In this document: positions 31,015 to 39,849 of the stretch, one piece after another
Position numbering within the stretch: position 1 is the first letter of the stretch
Layout of the letters: each line of letters begins with the position of its first letter
Origin: JALUZX01 sp964561605
Lineage (GTDB): Bacteria; Planctomycetota; UBA1135; JALUZX01
Reading direction: 5' to 3'
DNA: 64,000 bases
Assembly: GCA_964561605.1 (NCBI GenBank)
Contig: CAZLQD010000023.1
Span: forward strand, 1-64,000
Position numbers and translations under genes: made by a program
The notes under the pieces: model-generated
Seen by the model: the letters and a program-made list of their open reading frames with translations, nothing else
The model's database searches: none
Told to the model about the DNA's origin: nothing

Positions 31015-32823
31015 TCACGACCCCGAAGGCGGCCAGTCGGAGACGATGGGGATCTCCGCCTTGAGCATGAGCTTGTTCCCCTTCCTCCAGAACCCGCCCG
31101 GCGGATTCGTGGGCGACTCCTTCGAACTCGGCACGAAGGAGAGGAAGGGCGACTCCTTGTAAGGGGACTTCCTCGTCTCGTTGCAGACCTGGTCCCACAT
31201 CCTGCGCATCTCGTCGAAGTCCCGGCGGGCCGAATCCCCCCAGAAGAGAAGATCGAAGGCCAGGTAGCGGGAACTCTTCTTCTTGCCGACCCTCAGGTCC
31301 AAGGCGGTCACCAGGACCTTTCCGGAAAACCGGCTCCTGGCCTTCTCCAAGAACCAGGCGAAAGCCCGGAGAACGTGGAGGCCCGACTCCAGGGGAGGAA
31401 GGTCGGGATAGAAACCCAGCTTCTCCTCCTGCTCCTTCAGGTACTGGTCCATCCGGGCCTTGTAGTAGGAGAGCACCTGGGGCAAGGCGACCGTATCGGG
31501 GGGGATCTTGTATTTCCGGGCCAGCTTCGCCGGGAGGCTGGGGGCCACGTACACGTTCCAGACCCGGGGGATCAACTGGAACCTGGCCAGCTTTCCCCGC
31601 GCCGCCGGGGTGCCCAGGTAGTACTCGTAGACCCAGCGCTCCCGGGCGGTCCTCGTGTACTTGAGCACCAGGAAGAAGGCCAGGAGCATCAGGCATACCA
31701 CCAGGGGGAATTTCATCCGCTCGAACTTGCGGGCGAACTGAAACTCCTCCTGCCTGAAATTCATCCCCGGCTCGGCGGCCCCGAGGAGTTCCAGGGCGGC
31801 GCCCAGGGCAGGAAGGACCGAAGCCTCCAGGATCTCCGCCTCCCCTTCCTCCAGGGGATGAGCCACTCCACTGAGAGGCCGGAGAACCTGGATCTCCGTG
31901 TCGAGCTTACCGGAAACGCCCTCCATCACCCCCGGCGAGAGGAAGGCCTTCCCCGTGGCCAGGACGGCCCGGATCTCCATCCCGGCGGCGAAGCCCGCCA
32001 GGAACCGCTTCACCTCCCGGGCCACTCTCTCTGCGTAGGCGCCCAGGGATTCCGGGTCGGCCCGGCGGGGGCCCGAGGGGGCCCGGGAGCCATCCTCTTC
32101 CTCACCGGGCTCCTCCTCTCCGTCCTCGCGGGCGGGCTCGGGGGGAAGGTAGGCCTCCAGGCCGAACCGGAGAGTCCGAAGGGCCGCCAGGGAGCCCTTC
32201 TCCACCAAGAGGATACGGCCCGAGGTAAGTCCGAGATCCAGGATCACCTGGTCCTCCTGGGAATCCAGGAAACCCAGCGCCTGGGCCCCTCGGAAGAGCG
32301 CCACGGCGTCCAGCTCCACGAGTTCCGGATCCAGACCGGCCCGCTGGAGCCTGTCCAGGACTTCCCTCAGGGAGGTCTTCGGGTAGGCCGCGACAAGGAC
32401 TTCCGTCCCGTCCTCCACCTCCTTGCAGGGGAGGAAGTCCACGATCACGTCGTCCACGTCGAGGGACTGGAATACCCCTTCGGCCTCGAACTTGATGACC
32501 TTGCGGATCTGTTCCTCGCCCTTGAGCTCCACCTTGGCGTTCCGGATGAAGGCGTCCTTCCCGTCCAGGACGAAGGCGGCGTGCTCCCGCTGGACCTTGC
32601 TCTCCTTCAGGGCCGCGGCGAGGGAACGGACCCTCTCCCTCTCGGTCTCCTTCTCCGATCTCCCGCCGGCCCCTTCTTCCCCGGCCCCGCCTTCCTGGGG
32701 CTCCCCACCCTCCTGGAGAGGGACGACGAAGGCCTGGGTGATCCGGAAACGCTTGGAGGAGCCCTCCAGCTCCACCAGGCGCAATTCGTTCCCTTCCAGG
32801 GAGATTCCCGTAACCTTGGGCAT
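31015..32823 (-). CDS. PilM/GspL-like actin-fold platform protein
   Basis: The 602-residue protein combines a cytoplasmic actin-like half (about 1-365; phosphate-loop-like ILDLGLTSGRILLVE near 194-208 and the LDAVALFRG segment), one transmembrane helix (about 372-388, FPLVVCLMLLAFFLVL) and a periplasmic part with a coiled coil and alpha/beta domain. This is the GspL layout, equivalent to PilM and PilN fused. Such proteins link the secretion or pilus ATPase to the periplasmic machinery. No ATPase, pilin or secretin gene follows, so the partners are elsewhere. The stretch around 227-260 is acidic and disordered. The ATG is four bases after the upstream stop. Confidence 0.65.
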   Translation of the reverse strand: MPKVTGISLEGNELRLVELEGSSKRFRITQAFVVPLQEGGEPQEGGAGEEGAGGRSEKETERERVRSLAAALKESKVQREHAAFVLDGKDAFIRNAKVELKGEEQIRKVIKFEAEGVFQSLDVDDVIVDFLPCKEVEDGTEVLVAAYPKTSLREVLDRLQRAGLDPELVELDAVALFRGAQALGFLDSQEDQVILDLGLTSGRILLVEKGSLAALRTLRFGLEAYLPPEPAREDGEEEPGEEEDGSRAPSGPRRADPESLGAYAERVAREVKRFLAGFAAGMEIRAVLATGKAFLSPGVMEGVSGKLDTEIQVLRPLSGVAHPLEEGEAEILEASVLPALGAALELLGAAEPGMNFRQEEFQFARKFERMKFPLVVCLMLLAFFLVLKYTRTARERWVYEYYLGTPAARGKLARFQLIPRVWNVYVAPSLPAKLARKYKIPPDTVALPQVLSYYKARMDQYLKEQEEKLGFYPDLPPLESGLHVLRAFAWFLEKARSRFSGKVLVTALDLRVGKKKSSRYLAFDLLFWGDSARRDFDEMRRMWDQVCNETRKSPYKESPFLSFVPSSKESPTNPPGGFWRKGNKLMLKAEIPIVSDWPPSGS

Positions 32824-32827
32824 GGAA

Positions 32828-33214
32828 CTACCTTCTCGAGCCGGCCCTCCCCTGCTTCCGGAGAGCCCAGTATTTCGCCAGCTGTTCTTCGGTCAAGATG
32901 CCGTACTGGATGATATAGTCCAGCTCGGCCCGGATCCTCGCGATCTTCTTCCTCGCCTCGGGGTTGAGGCTGGATTCGTCCATCTTCACCCTCTCGATCT
33001 TCCGCCGGTTCCCCTCCAGGGCCGAGGCCAGCATCTCCTTCTGTTCGGCGTCCAGGTGCAGGACCTCTTCCAGGCGCTTCACCATTGGATTGGCAAGAGG
33101 CCCGGCCGGACCGGTCTCCCCCCGCAAGGTGCCCGCCGTCCACCCGGCGGCGAAACCGGCGGCCAGCCACAAGGCCGAAAGGAGCACCAGGGGCCATGGG
33201 CCCTTCCCCTTCAT
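32828..33214 (-). CDS. Spy/CpxP-like small membrane-anchored protein
   Basis: This 128-residue protein has one N-terminal membrane segment (LVLLSALWLAAGFAAGW) and a helical exported part with the LDAEQK and LTEEQLAKY motifs typical of Spy/CpxP/heavy-metal-sensor (LTxxQ) proteins, which sense envelope stress or chaperone exported proteins. Its ATG overlaps the anti-sigma-like gene's stop (ATGA). As third gene after an ECF sigma factor and its presumed anti-sigma protein, it may be the periplasmic arm of the signal path. The assignment is by motif and context. Confidence 0.6.
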   Translation of the reverse strand: MKGKGPWPLVLLSALWLAAGFAAGWTAGTLRGETGPAGPLANPMVKRLEEVLHLDAEQKEMLASALEGNRRKIERVKMDESSLNPEARKKIARIRAELDYIIQYGILTEEQLAKYWALRKQGRAGSRR

Positions 33215-33699
33215 TTCCTCCTCTCCTCCTCTTTCCGGGACCTCTCGGCCGCCGGCGGGCGGACCCCGAGGCGCTCCTTCATCTTCCCCTCCCTCGCCCT
33301 GGCCCTCTGCAGGAGCAACTCGTAACGCCGCCCCAGGTCGTCGGCCTGGATGCTGTTGCCCCCCCGGTAGGCCCGGAAACCCGCCAGGATCGAAAGGGAG
33401 AGGAGGAGCAGGGCCGCCGCCGCCCAGGAGAGCCTCCGGCTCCAGGCCGCCAGATCGGCGGGAGGGGCCTGGCCGGACCGGACCGCCATGGCCACCCGGG
33501 AGGAGAAGCCCGGCGGCGCCCCGGACCGGGTCCACTCCTCTCCCCCGGCGGCGAAACACTCCCGGAGGGACCTGAGCCTCTCCACGAGGGCGCGGAAATC
33601 CTTGTCCCGGGCCAGCCTGGCCCGGGCCTCTCTCTCTTCGGGCCCGGAGAGGCACCCATCCACCAGGCGCTGGGCCAGCCTTTCCTCGGGGTGCATCAT
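33211..33699 (-). CDS. Anti-sigma-factor-like single-span membrane protein
   Basis: The 162-residue protein has an acidic and basic helical cytoplasmic half (1-88), one membrane segment (about 91-108, SWAAAALLLLSLSILAGF) and a 50-residue exported coiled helix. It overlaps the ECF sigma factor stop by four bases, the usual position for an anti-sigma factor. The zinc motif HxxxCxxC of ZAS-type anti-sigma proteins is absent, although a Cys at 16 and one at 48 occur. The role is inferred from position and topology. Confidence 0.65.
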   Translation of the reverse strand: MMHPEERLAQRLVDGCLSGPEEREARARLARDKDFRALVERLRSLRECFAAGGEEWTRSGAPPGFSSRVAMAVRSGQAPPADLAAWSRRLSWAAAALLLLSLSILAGFRAYRGGNSIQADDLGRRYELLLQRARAREGKMKERLGVRPPAAERSRKEEERRK

Positions 33700-34322
33700 G
33701 GTTCTTCCTTCCTTCCCCGGAAGAAACCGGGATAGAGACGCTCCGCCTCGGCCAGGAACTTCTTCCGGGCCCGGAAGAGCCGGGATTCCACCGTGCCGAT
33801 GGAGATCCCCAGGACCTGGGCCATCTCCTGGTAGGAGAGATCCTCGTATTCCCTGAGGATCAGGACCTTCCGGAACTTCTCGGGAAGCCTGGCCAGGACC
33901 CGGCGGGTCACTTCCCGGACCTCCGAGGCGAGGAGGGCCTTGGCCGGGCCGGAGGGCTCCTTCCTGCTGGAGGGCCCTCGTTCCACGACCTGCATGTCCT
34001 CGAGGAGCACCATGGGCCGTCTCTTCCTGGCGGCCAGGTAGTCCGAAGCGGCGTTCACCGCCACCCGGTAGATCCAGGTGTAGAGGGCCGAGTCGAACTT
34101 GAACTTCCCCAAGTGGCGGAAGACCTTGAGAAAGACCTCCTGGACCAGGTCCTCCCGCTCCTGGGGGTCGCGGGTGAAGCGCCCCATGAGCCGAAAGAGC
34201 CTGTCCTGGTAGAGCTCGACCAGCTCCTTGCAGGCCTCGTGGGACCCGGCAAGGGCTTCCCGCACCAGATCCTTCTCATCCCTGGGGGAAGAAGTGGACG
34301 TCTCTACCAAGGCGAACTCCAT
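33696..34322 (-). CDS. ECF-type RNA polymerase sigma factor
   Basis: The 208-residue protein has sigma region 2 (about 25-95; LFRLMGRFTRDPQEREDLVQEVFLKVF and TWIYRVAVNAASDYLA) and region 4 (about 140-190; LPEKFRKVLILREYEDLSYQEMAQVLG with the GTVESRLFRARK helix). This is the extracytoplasmic-function class that is held inactive by a membrane anti-sigma factor. It heads the nine-gene minus-strand unit; the next four stop/start pairs overlap or nearly touch. The gene has a GGAAT-N17-TAGAAT upstream element that could be an autoregulated promoter. Confidence 0.92.
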   Translation of the reverse strand: MEFALVETSTSSPRDEKDLVREALAGSHEACKELVELYQDRLFRLMGRFTRDPQEREDLVQEVFLKVFRHLGKFKFDSALYTWIYRVAVNAASDYLAARKRRPMVLLEDMQVVERGPSSRKEPSGPAKALLASEVREVTRRVLARLPEKFRKVLILREYEDLSYQEMAQVLGISIGTVESRLFRARKKFLAEAERLYPGFFRGRKEEP

Positions 34323-34394
34323 GAGACCCCTTGAGACGGGGGGAAGGAGGGACTTCTTCCCTGGTTTCCCCGCCGCCGCCCCGGGTCCGAGAGG

Positions 34395-34422
34395 ATTCTA
34401 CCGGATCCTTTCGGAACATTCC
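34395..34422 (-). promoter_or_regulatory. Candidate promoter of the ECF sigma operon
   Basis: On the minus strand GGAAT and TAGAAT are separated by 17 bases, 73 bases before the sigma factor start. GGAA(C/T) is the usual -35 core of ECF sigma promoters, while TAGAAT also matches a housekeeping -10 box. Whether it is ECF-driven or sigma-70-driven cannot be decided by eye. Confidence 0.4.
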
Positions 34423-34547
34423 GGAGAAAGGGAAGGCCTGCCCGGCAGGAAAAGAGAAGGCGTGGGAGTGGTCACCCTCCTTGCCGATGGCGGCCCTGTC
34501 CCCGGAAAGACCACCCGCTCCGGGGGTTGCCGGAAGGGAGGGGAAAC

Positions 34548-36362
34548 CTATCTCCGGGCCTCCAGGCCTGCGAGGGCCCAGTGGAGCTCCCGGGAGACCC
34601 GGCCGCCGCTCCCGAGAAGGGCACGGATCTTCCGGGCCGCCCCTGCGTCCCCAAGGAGACGGATCCCCCTGGCCGCGGCCCAGCGCACTCTCTGGGAGGG
34701 ATCGGAGGCGCACAGCTCGATCAACCTGGAGAGATACTCCCCGCACTTCCACCGGACCAGGAGATCCGCCGCCTTGGCACGGATCCGGTCGGAAGGATCT
34801 CCCAGGAGATGGTAGACCGCCCGGCGCACGGGGATGCTCTTGGCCCCCGGGCCTCCCGCCAGGGCATCCAGGGCGGCCAGCCGGACCTCGAGGGAGGGGC
34901 CTCCCCGGGCACGGGCCAGGAGGGGACCCACGGCGTCCCTCCTCTTCTCCAGGGCCCTCACCGCCTCGGCCCGCACACGCTTGTCCGGATCGTAGATCCT
35001 GTCCAGGAGCCAATTCGTGGCGGCCCAGTCCGGGTAGAGGGCCACCAGGCGGACCCAGACGCACCGTGTCACGGCCCGGACCTCCCCCCGGCGGGCGAGG
35101 ATCCTCAACAACTTCCCCAGGTCCCAGGTGTCCCGGAAGGCGCCGACGGCCTTCACCAGGGCGGTTCCGGGGAAGGGGAACTCCCAGTCCAGGCAGACCG
35201 CCAGGGTCTTCCCCACCCGGATCCGGTCCTTGGGATTCCTGATCTTCCTTCCCAGGAGGGCGAGGTCGGCCAGGGCCTTCTCCGCACCGGGCCCGCCCCC
35301 GCGGATCCTGGAGAGGAGCCGGTCGAGGTCGAGCCGGGAGGGGGCGACCCCGGCGCCGCCGGAAGGAGCCGGGGCGGCATAGGAGCGACCCGCCGAGAAG
35401 ACCAGGGCCCGAAGGACGCGCCTTGGAGAGAACCCGTCCACCTCGGGAAGCTCGGGAAAGCGTTCCAGGCACCTTTCCATGGCCGCCAGGGCCTTGGGTC
35501 CCCGGGATGCGGCGGCGACCTTGAAGGCTTCCAGGCAGACCCTGGGATCCGGGTCCTTCTCCAGGATGCTCAGGATCACCTGGGAATACTCTCCCTCGTG
35601 TCCCCTGGCGTGGAGCCGGGCCAGGGCCCACCTGGAAAGGGCGCGGCCCCAGACCGGGTAGAGCCTGGGCCGGGCGGCCGGTACCAGGACCCAGGGGTGG
35701 CGGTTGCACCTCCTTCCGGCCAGAGAGAACCCGGCCGCCTCGAGGGACATCATCCCCGCGGCGAAGGCCAGGGGGGGGATGGGTCTGGGCCCGAATCCCC
35801 CGGGACGCTTGGGCCGCTTCCGGGTCACCTCCTCGCAAAGGGCGTCGTTGCAGAGGATCCAGAAGGCGGCCTGGCGGACCTCCCAGGGCACCCGGAGCCG
35901 GTCCAGGGCGGCCAGGAGCCTCTCCCCGCCGGGGACCTTCCTCTTTCCCTTCAGGACCAGCACGTCCCAGGACTGGGGGATCCGGGCCCGAAGGTCCAGG
36001 CCCAGGGCGGGAAGGTCCCGGGACACGAGTTTCTTTGGGCCCAGGGGGATCCGGGTCTCCTCGAGGAGGAGCATCTCCCGGACCCGGTTGGCCGCCCTCC
36101 ATCCCCGGGTCACCAGGGCCGAGCCGAAGACCGCTCCTCTCGGGAGGATCACCTTGAGGGGGCGGAGCACCAGGGACTGGATGTTGAGGCGGACCTTGTC
36201 CGGACCCAGCCCCTGGACCCCGAGCTTCACGATGCCTTCGGCCAGGGCCTCTTCCAGAGTGACCAGGCGGTCCCCCACCTGGGCCCCCGCCGGAGACCCC
36301 AGGAAGGCGAGGAGTCCCAGGGCCGTCCCTTTGGCGATCCAGTTCCCGAAGGTCTTCTTCAC
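34548..36362 (-). CDS. Exported HEAT-repeat protein
   Basis: The 604-residue product has a signal peptide (MKKTFGNWIAKGTALGLLAFLGSPAGAQ) and then mostly helical repeats of the HEAT/PBS-lyase type, clearest in the last 200 residues (for example RIYDPDKRVRAEAVRALEKR, DPSDRIRAKAADLLVRW and DPSQRVRWAAARGIRLLGD). Such repeats form solenoids that hold other proteins; no enzymatic motif is visible. The start is the GTG at 36362, chosen because it gives an intact signal peptide; sequence upstream is not convincing. The first half (about 40-250) has no recognised domain. Confidence 0.75.
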   Translation of the reverse strand: MKKTFGNWIAKGTALGLLAFLGSPAGAQVGDRLVTLEEALAEGIVKLGVQGLGPDKVRLNIQSLVLRPLKVILPRGAVFGSALVTRGWRAANRVREMLLLEETRIPLGPKKLVSRDLPALGLDLRARIPQSWDVLVLKGKRKVPGGERLLAALDRLRVPWEVRQAAFWILCNDALCEEVTRKRPKRPGGFGPRPIPPLAFAAGMMSLEAAGFSLAGRRCNRHPWVLVPAARPRLYPVWGRALSRWALARLHARGHEGEYSQVILSILEKDPDPRVCLEAFKVAAASRGPKALAAMERCLERFPELPEVDGFSPRRVLRALVFSAGRSYAAPAPSGGAGVAPSRLDLDRLLSRIRGGGPGAEKALADLALLGRKIRNPKDRIRVGKTLAVCLDWEFPFPGTALVKAVGAFRDTWDLGKLLRILARRGEVRAVTRCVWVRLVALYPDWAATNWLLDRIYDPDKRVRAEAVRALEKRRDAVGPLLARARGGPSLEVRLAALDALAGGPGAKSIPVRRAVYHLLGDPSDRIRAKAADLLVRWKCGEYLSRLIELCASDPSQRVRWAAARGIRLLGDAGAARKIRALLGSGGRVSRELHWALAGLEARR

Positions 36363-36588
36363 AAAACCTGGTTCGGCTCTCCGGGCCCACCTGGTGAAAC
36401 CACGATGCAGGTATCGGTTGGAATTCCTCCCCCCGGCGTTCGAAGGGGGCACGGTGGAGATCAGGAAGTTACAGCCCGGTGATTCCGAACCGCCTTCCAC
36501 CGGCGCCGGGGAGGGAGGAACCCGGAGGAAAAACCCTCTTCCTGGGGGTATCTTCGCCCCCTCTTCCCGAACATGAGGAGGCCCGAAC

Positions 36589-37023
36589 ATGTTGAAAGGC
36601 ATCTCTCCCCTTCTCGGCCCGGATCTCCTGGCCCTTCTCTGCAGGATGGGCCACGGAGACGAGATCGTCCTGGCGGACGCCCACTTCCCGGGGGAAAGCT
36701 TGAACCCCCGGGTCCTGCGGAGCGACGGGACCAGGATTCCCGGCCTGCTGGAGGCCATCCTCCCCCTCTTCGAGCTGGACGCCTACGTGGAGAGCCCTCT
36801 GGTGATGATGGCCCCCGTTCCCGGGGACACCCTGGACCCGGCCGTGGAGAAGGCCTACCGGGAGGTGGTGGACCGACACGCCCCGGGGACGCCCCCCATC
36901 GCCAGGATCGAGAGGTTCGCCTTCTACGAGAGGGCCCGGAAGGCCTTCGCCGTGGTGATGACCGGCGAGACCGCAAAATACGGCAACATAATTCTAAAGA
37001 AGGGCGTCACCCCGACGGGATGA
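36589..37023 (+). CDS. FucU/RbsD-family sugar mutarotase
   Basis: The 144-residue protein has the length and core of L-fucose mutarotase FucU, which interconverts the alpha and beta anomers of fucose in the cytoplasm. The active-site His22 lies in MGHGDEIVLADAHFP, the family signature, and the C-terminal TGETAKYGNIILKKGV is also matched (RbsD and FucU share this). No fucose catabolic gene is adjacent, so the sugar is inferred. GAGGAGG precedes the ATG, and a terminator follows the stop, so it is probably a single-gene unit. It is divergent from the HEAT gene. Confidence 0.85.
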   Translation: MLKGISPLLGPDLLALLCRMGHGDEIVLADAHFPGESLNPRVLRSDGTRIPGLLEAILPLFELDAYVESPLVMMAPVPGDTLDPAVEKAYREVVDRHAPGTPPIARIERFAFYERARKAFAVVMTGETAKYGNIILKKGVTPTG

Positions 37024-37043
37024 TTCCCCCGAGGAAAGAAAAA

Positions 37044-37069
37044 GGGCCCGGGGTTTTTCCCCCGGGCCC
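37044..37069 (+). terminator. Terminator after the mutarotase gene
   Basis: A 10-bp stem gggcccgggg / ccccgggccc encloses a ttttt-containing loop 21 bases after the mutarotase stop. The tail (ggcgtttcctt) is only moderately T-rich. It may also serve the convergent protease gene. Confidence 0.65.
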
Positions 37070-37133
37070 GGCGTTTCCTTGACCTCCCTCGCCTTCAGCA
37101 AAGGAAGGTTCCGCCTTTTCGCTCTGGCGAGGC

Positions 37134-38300
37134 TCAGAGCCCGGACCTTTGGGCCCGGGCAAGGTCTTTTTTCGGCCCCCCGGCGAGGAAACTGTAGGGA
37201 GTTTTCTCCAGCCACTTCAGGATGTCCGGGAGGGGGGTGCAGAGCCCCATGTGGGGCACCACGGCGGGATTGAACTTGCCGTGGGTGAAGATCTTGCTGA
37301 AGACACCCACCAGGTGGCGCGAGTCCGCCAGGAAGACACCCCCGCCGGAATTGCCCAGGTAGGTCGGGGCGTTGATCATCCAGTAGTTGGCTCCTCCGAT
37401 CTGGTTCTGCAGGTCCGTCACCACCCCCTCGGTGGGGATGGGGTCGTTGCCCAGGGGACAACCGACGGCCACGACCTTGGTGAATACGTCCAGGCCGGCC
37501 AGTTCTTCCCGCGTGGCCAAGGAAGCCGTGTAGGGGATCTTGGCCTTGCACCGGAGCTTCAAGAGGGCCAGGTCGATCTTGGTGTTCTGGGCCACCAGGT
37601 CGGCCTTGTAGTTCTTCTTCCCCTCGGGGAAGTAGATCGTCACATCCACCACCTTCTCCTGGTCCGAGGCGATGTCGGAGAAGATGTCCCGGACCACGTG
37701 GAAGGAGGTGAAGATGAAGGTCTCGAAGCCCGGCCCCTTCCTGGCGGGGCCGCTGTAGATCAGGGTCCCCGACCCCACCGTGTCGGGCCCGTTGAGCTGG
37801 ACCGAGGGGAGGAGAAGGGCCTTCCTGAGATGCTCCTTGTCCTCCAGGAGGCTCACCTTGAGCTTCTCGAGGGCCCGCTCCTGCTCCTTGAGCTTGTCCG
37901 CCACCAGGGCGGCGTTCTTGGCCACGGAGCCCCACTTCCCTTCCTCCTCCCGGAGGATCTTGAGGTCCCGGGCCACCTCTTCCTTCTGGCGGGTCATCTG
38001 CTCCAGGGCCTCCCGGACCTCCCCCAGGTGCCGGCTCTGGGTGTCCATCTTGGCCTTCAGGCTCTCCATGAGCCGGGAGAGCCTGGCCAGTCTCTCCTGG
38101 AGACGAGCCACCTGGGTGTCCTTGGCCTTCTTCTCGCTTCCCAGGAGGAAGCGGGCCCGGGCCAGGTCCGACTCGAGGCGGGCGATCTTCTGGTCCTTCT
38201 CGCCGTGGCTCTGGTTCAAGTGGTTGAGTTTCTCGTGGAAGTACCCCAGTGCCGCAAGGACTCCTCCCACGAGGGCGATCTCCAGGACGGTTCTCTTCAT
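37134..38300 (-). CDS. Membrane-anchored coiled-coil trypsin-like serine protease
   Basis: This 388-residue protein has an N-terminal membrane helix (VLEIALVGGVLAALGYF), a coiled coil of about 130 residues (30-165) and a chymotrypsin-fold domain (about 170-370). The catalytic triad is visible: His in FTSFHVVRD, Asp in KIDLALLKL, and Ser in YLGNSGGGVF. No PDZ domain follows, unlike DegP/HtrA. The coiled coil may oligomerise the enzyme at the membrane. The ATG at 38300 is the start; a perfect inverted repeat (38351-38366) lies 51 bases upstream of it. Confidence 0.8.
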   Translation of the reverse strand: MKRTVLEIALVGGVLAALGYFHEKLNHLNQSHGEKDQKIARLESDLARARFLLGSEKKAKDTQVARLQERLARLSRLMESLKAKMDTQSRHLGEVREALEQMTRQKEEVARDLKILREEEGKWGSVAKNAALVADKLKEQERALEKLKVSLLEDKEHLRKALLLPSVQLNGPDTVGSGTLIYSGPARKGPGFETFIFTSFHVVRDIFSDIASDQEKVVDVTIYFPEGKKNYKADLVAQNTKIDLALLKLRCKAKIPYTASLATREELAGLDVFTKVVAVGCPLGNDPIPTEGVVTDLQNQIGGANYWMINAPTYLGNSGGGVFLADSRHLVGVFSKIFTHGKFNPAVVPHMGLCTPLPDILKWLEKTPYSFLAGGPKKDLARAQRSGL

Positions 38301-38609
38301 GGCGGGCTTCCCCCAGGTTTCCCGATGGTTCCTTTTCCTGTGCCGCCTTTCGACAAGGTGTTGTCGGAAGTTTAGGCAGGCGGGAATGGGCCTTGCCATG
38401 GGGCCCGCCGGGGCTCCCCGGGGGAGGAGGGAGGAGGGGTCGTGGGTTTTCTGCACGACTGGCCAGGTTTTCCCCGGAAAGGGCCTCCCTGTGGGGCAGG
38501 AAAGAACAAAACCAGGAAAGGAGTGCCCGCCGGGCCCTGTTTCCCTGGTGAAAAGGATTATCCTTGGATCCCGGCGGGAACCGGGGGAGCAGGAGAAGAG
38601 CAGGTAACC
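38301..38609. other. 309-base divergent spacer before ribBA
   Basis: No gene is supported. The ribBA frame stays open back to 38442, but its ribosome-binding site and family N-terminus place the start at 38610. I looked for an FMN riboswitch (its conserved AGGGGCAGGGUGAAAUUCCC-like core) and did not find it. The palindrome at 38351-38366 is the only clear structure. Confidence 0.5.
38351..38366. promoter_or_regulatory. Perfect 6-bp inverted repeat upstream of the protease gene
   Basis: cgacaa-ggtg-ttgtcg is a perfect dyad in the spacer between the divergent protease and ribBA genes. It may be an operator for either. No regulator is adjacent. Confidence 0.35.
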
Positions 38610-39842
38610 ATGGAATTCGCATCCATTCCCGAGGTCCTGGAGGACCTGAAAGCGGGCAAGATGATCATCCTTGCCGACGACCCGGGCAGGGAGAACGAGG
38701 GGGACCTGGCCATGGCGGCCCAGATGGTCACCCCCGAGGCGATCAACTTCATGATCACCCAGGGCCGGGGCTGGGTCTGCCTCGCCCTGGACGGGGAGAT
38801 CTGCGACCGCCTGGAACTCCCCCTCCAGGTCTCCACCAACACCTCCCGGTTCGGCACCAACTTCACCGTCACCATCGAGGCCAAGGAAGGGGTCACCACG
38901 GGGATCTCCGCCAGCGACAGGGCGAAGACCATCCTCACCGCCGTGGCCGACGGGGCCAAGCCTTCCGACCTGGTCCGACCGGGTCACGTCCCCCCCCTCC
39001 GGGCCAGGGAAGGGGGCGTCCTGGTCCGGGCGGGCCAGACCGAAGGAATCGTGGACCTCTGCAGGCTGGCGGGCCTCAAGCCCGCCGGGGTGATCTGCGA
39101 GATCCTGGACGAGAAGGGCGAACCGGCCCGCCGGCCCTACCTGGAGAAGTTCGCCGCCCGACACGGACTGAAGATGTGCACCGTTCCCCAGCTCATCGAA
39201 TACCGCCGCAGGAGGGAGCGCCTCATCGAGAGGGTCGCCTCGGTGAAGCTTCCCCTCCAGCTCGGCGAGTTCCAGTGCCACGCCTACCGCTCTCTGGTGG
39301 ACGGCGTGGTCCACCTGGCCCTTTGCAAGGGCATCGAGGCGCCCAAGGGCAAGGAGGGCCGCTTCCCTCCCATCGAGGAGCCCGTCCTGGTCCGGGTCCA
39401 CTCGGAGTGCCTCACGGGGGACGTCTTCGGAAGCTTGAGGTGCGATTGCGGGAACCAGCTCCACAAGGCCCTGGAGATGATCGCCGCCGCCCCCAAGGGA
39501 ATCCTCCTTTACATGCGCCAGGAGGGAAGGGGGATCGGCCTGGAGAACAAGCTGAAGGCATATGCCCTCCAGGAAGAAGGCATGGACACGGTCGAGGCGA
39601 ACCTGGCCCTGGGATTCCAGGCCGACGAGCGGGAGTACGGAACGGGGGCCCAGATCCTCCACGACCTGGGTGTCCGGAAGATCCGCCTCCTCTCCAACAA
39701 TCCCCGGAAGTACACCGCCCTCAAGGGCTACGGCCTGGACATCGTCGAGCGCCTCCCCATCGAGATCCCCCCGAACCCCCACAACCAGCACTACTTGAAG
39801 ACCAAGAAGTGCAAGCTGGGCCACCTCCTGGAGGGCCTGTAG
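38610..39842 (+). CDS. ribBA: RibBA: DHBP synthase / GTP cyclohydrolase II, N-domain active site altered
   Basis: The 410-residue protein joins both first-step enzymes of riboflavin synthesis. The C-terminal half (about 205-410) is an intact GTP cyclohydrolase II, with the zinc Cys motif CLTGDVFGSLRCDCG and the GILLYMRQEGRGIGL loop. The N-terminal half (1-200) resembles 3,4-dihydroxy-2-butanone-4-phosphate synthase: DDPGRENEGDL, the GRGWVCLAL Cys and RPGHVPPL are present. However the conserved GHTEA motif reads GQTEG, replacing the metal-binding His (His153 in E. coli RibB numbering). The first activity is therefore doubtful. The ATG follows AGGAG. The neighbours are unrelated. Confidence 0.9.
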   Translation: MEFASIPEVLEDLKAGKMIILADDPGRENEGDLAMAAQMVTPEAINFMITQGRGWVCLALDGEICDRLELPLQVSTNTSRFGTNFTVTIEAKEGVTTGISASDRAKTILTAVADGAKPSDLVRPGHVPPLRAREGGVLVRAGQTEGIVDLCRLAGLKPAGVICEILDEKGEPARRPYLEKFAARHGLKMCTVPQLIEYRRRRERLIERVASVKLPLQLGEFQCHAYRSLVDGVVHLALCKGIEAPKGKEGRFPPIEEPVLVRVHSECLTGDVFGSLRCDCGNQLHKALEMIAAAPKGILLYMRQEGRGIGLENKLKAYALQEEGMDTVEANLALGFQADEREYGTGAQILHDLGVRKIRLLSNNPRKYTALKGYGLDIVERLPIEIPPNPHNQHYLKTKKCKLGHLLEGL

Positions 39843-39849
39843 GAGACAT

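Noticed and set aside
38301..38609. FMN riboswitch upstream of ribBA
   Set aside because: None of the conserved FMN-aptamer sequence blocks is present, and the strand-relevant hairpins do not make the six-helix junction.
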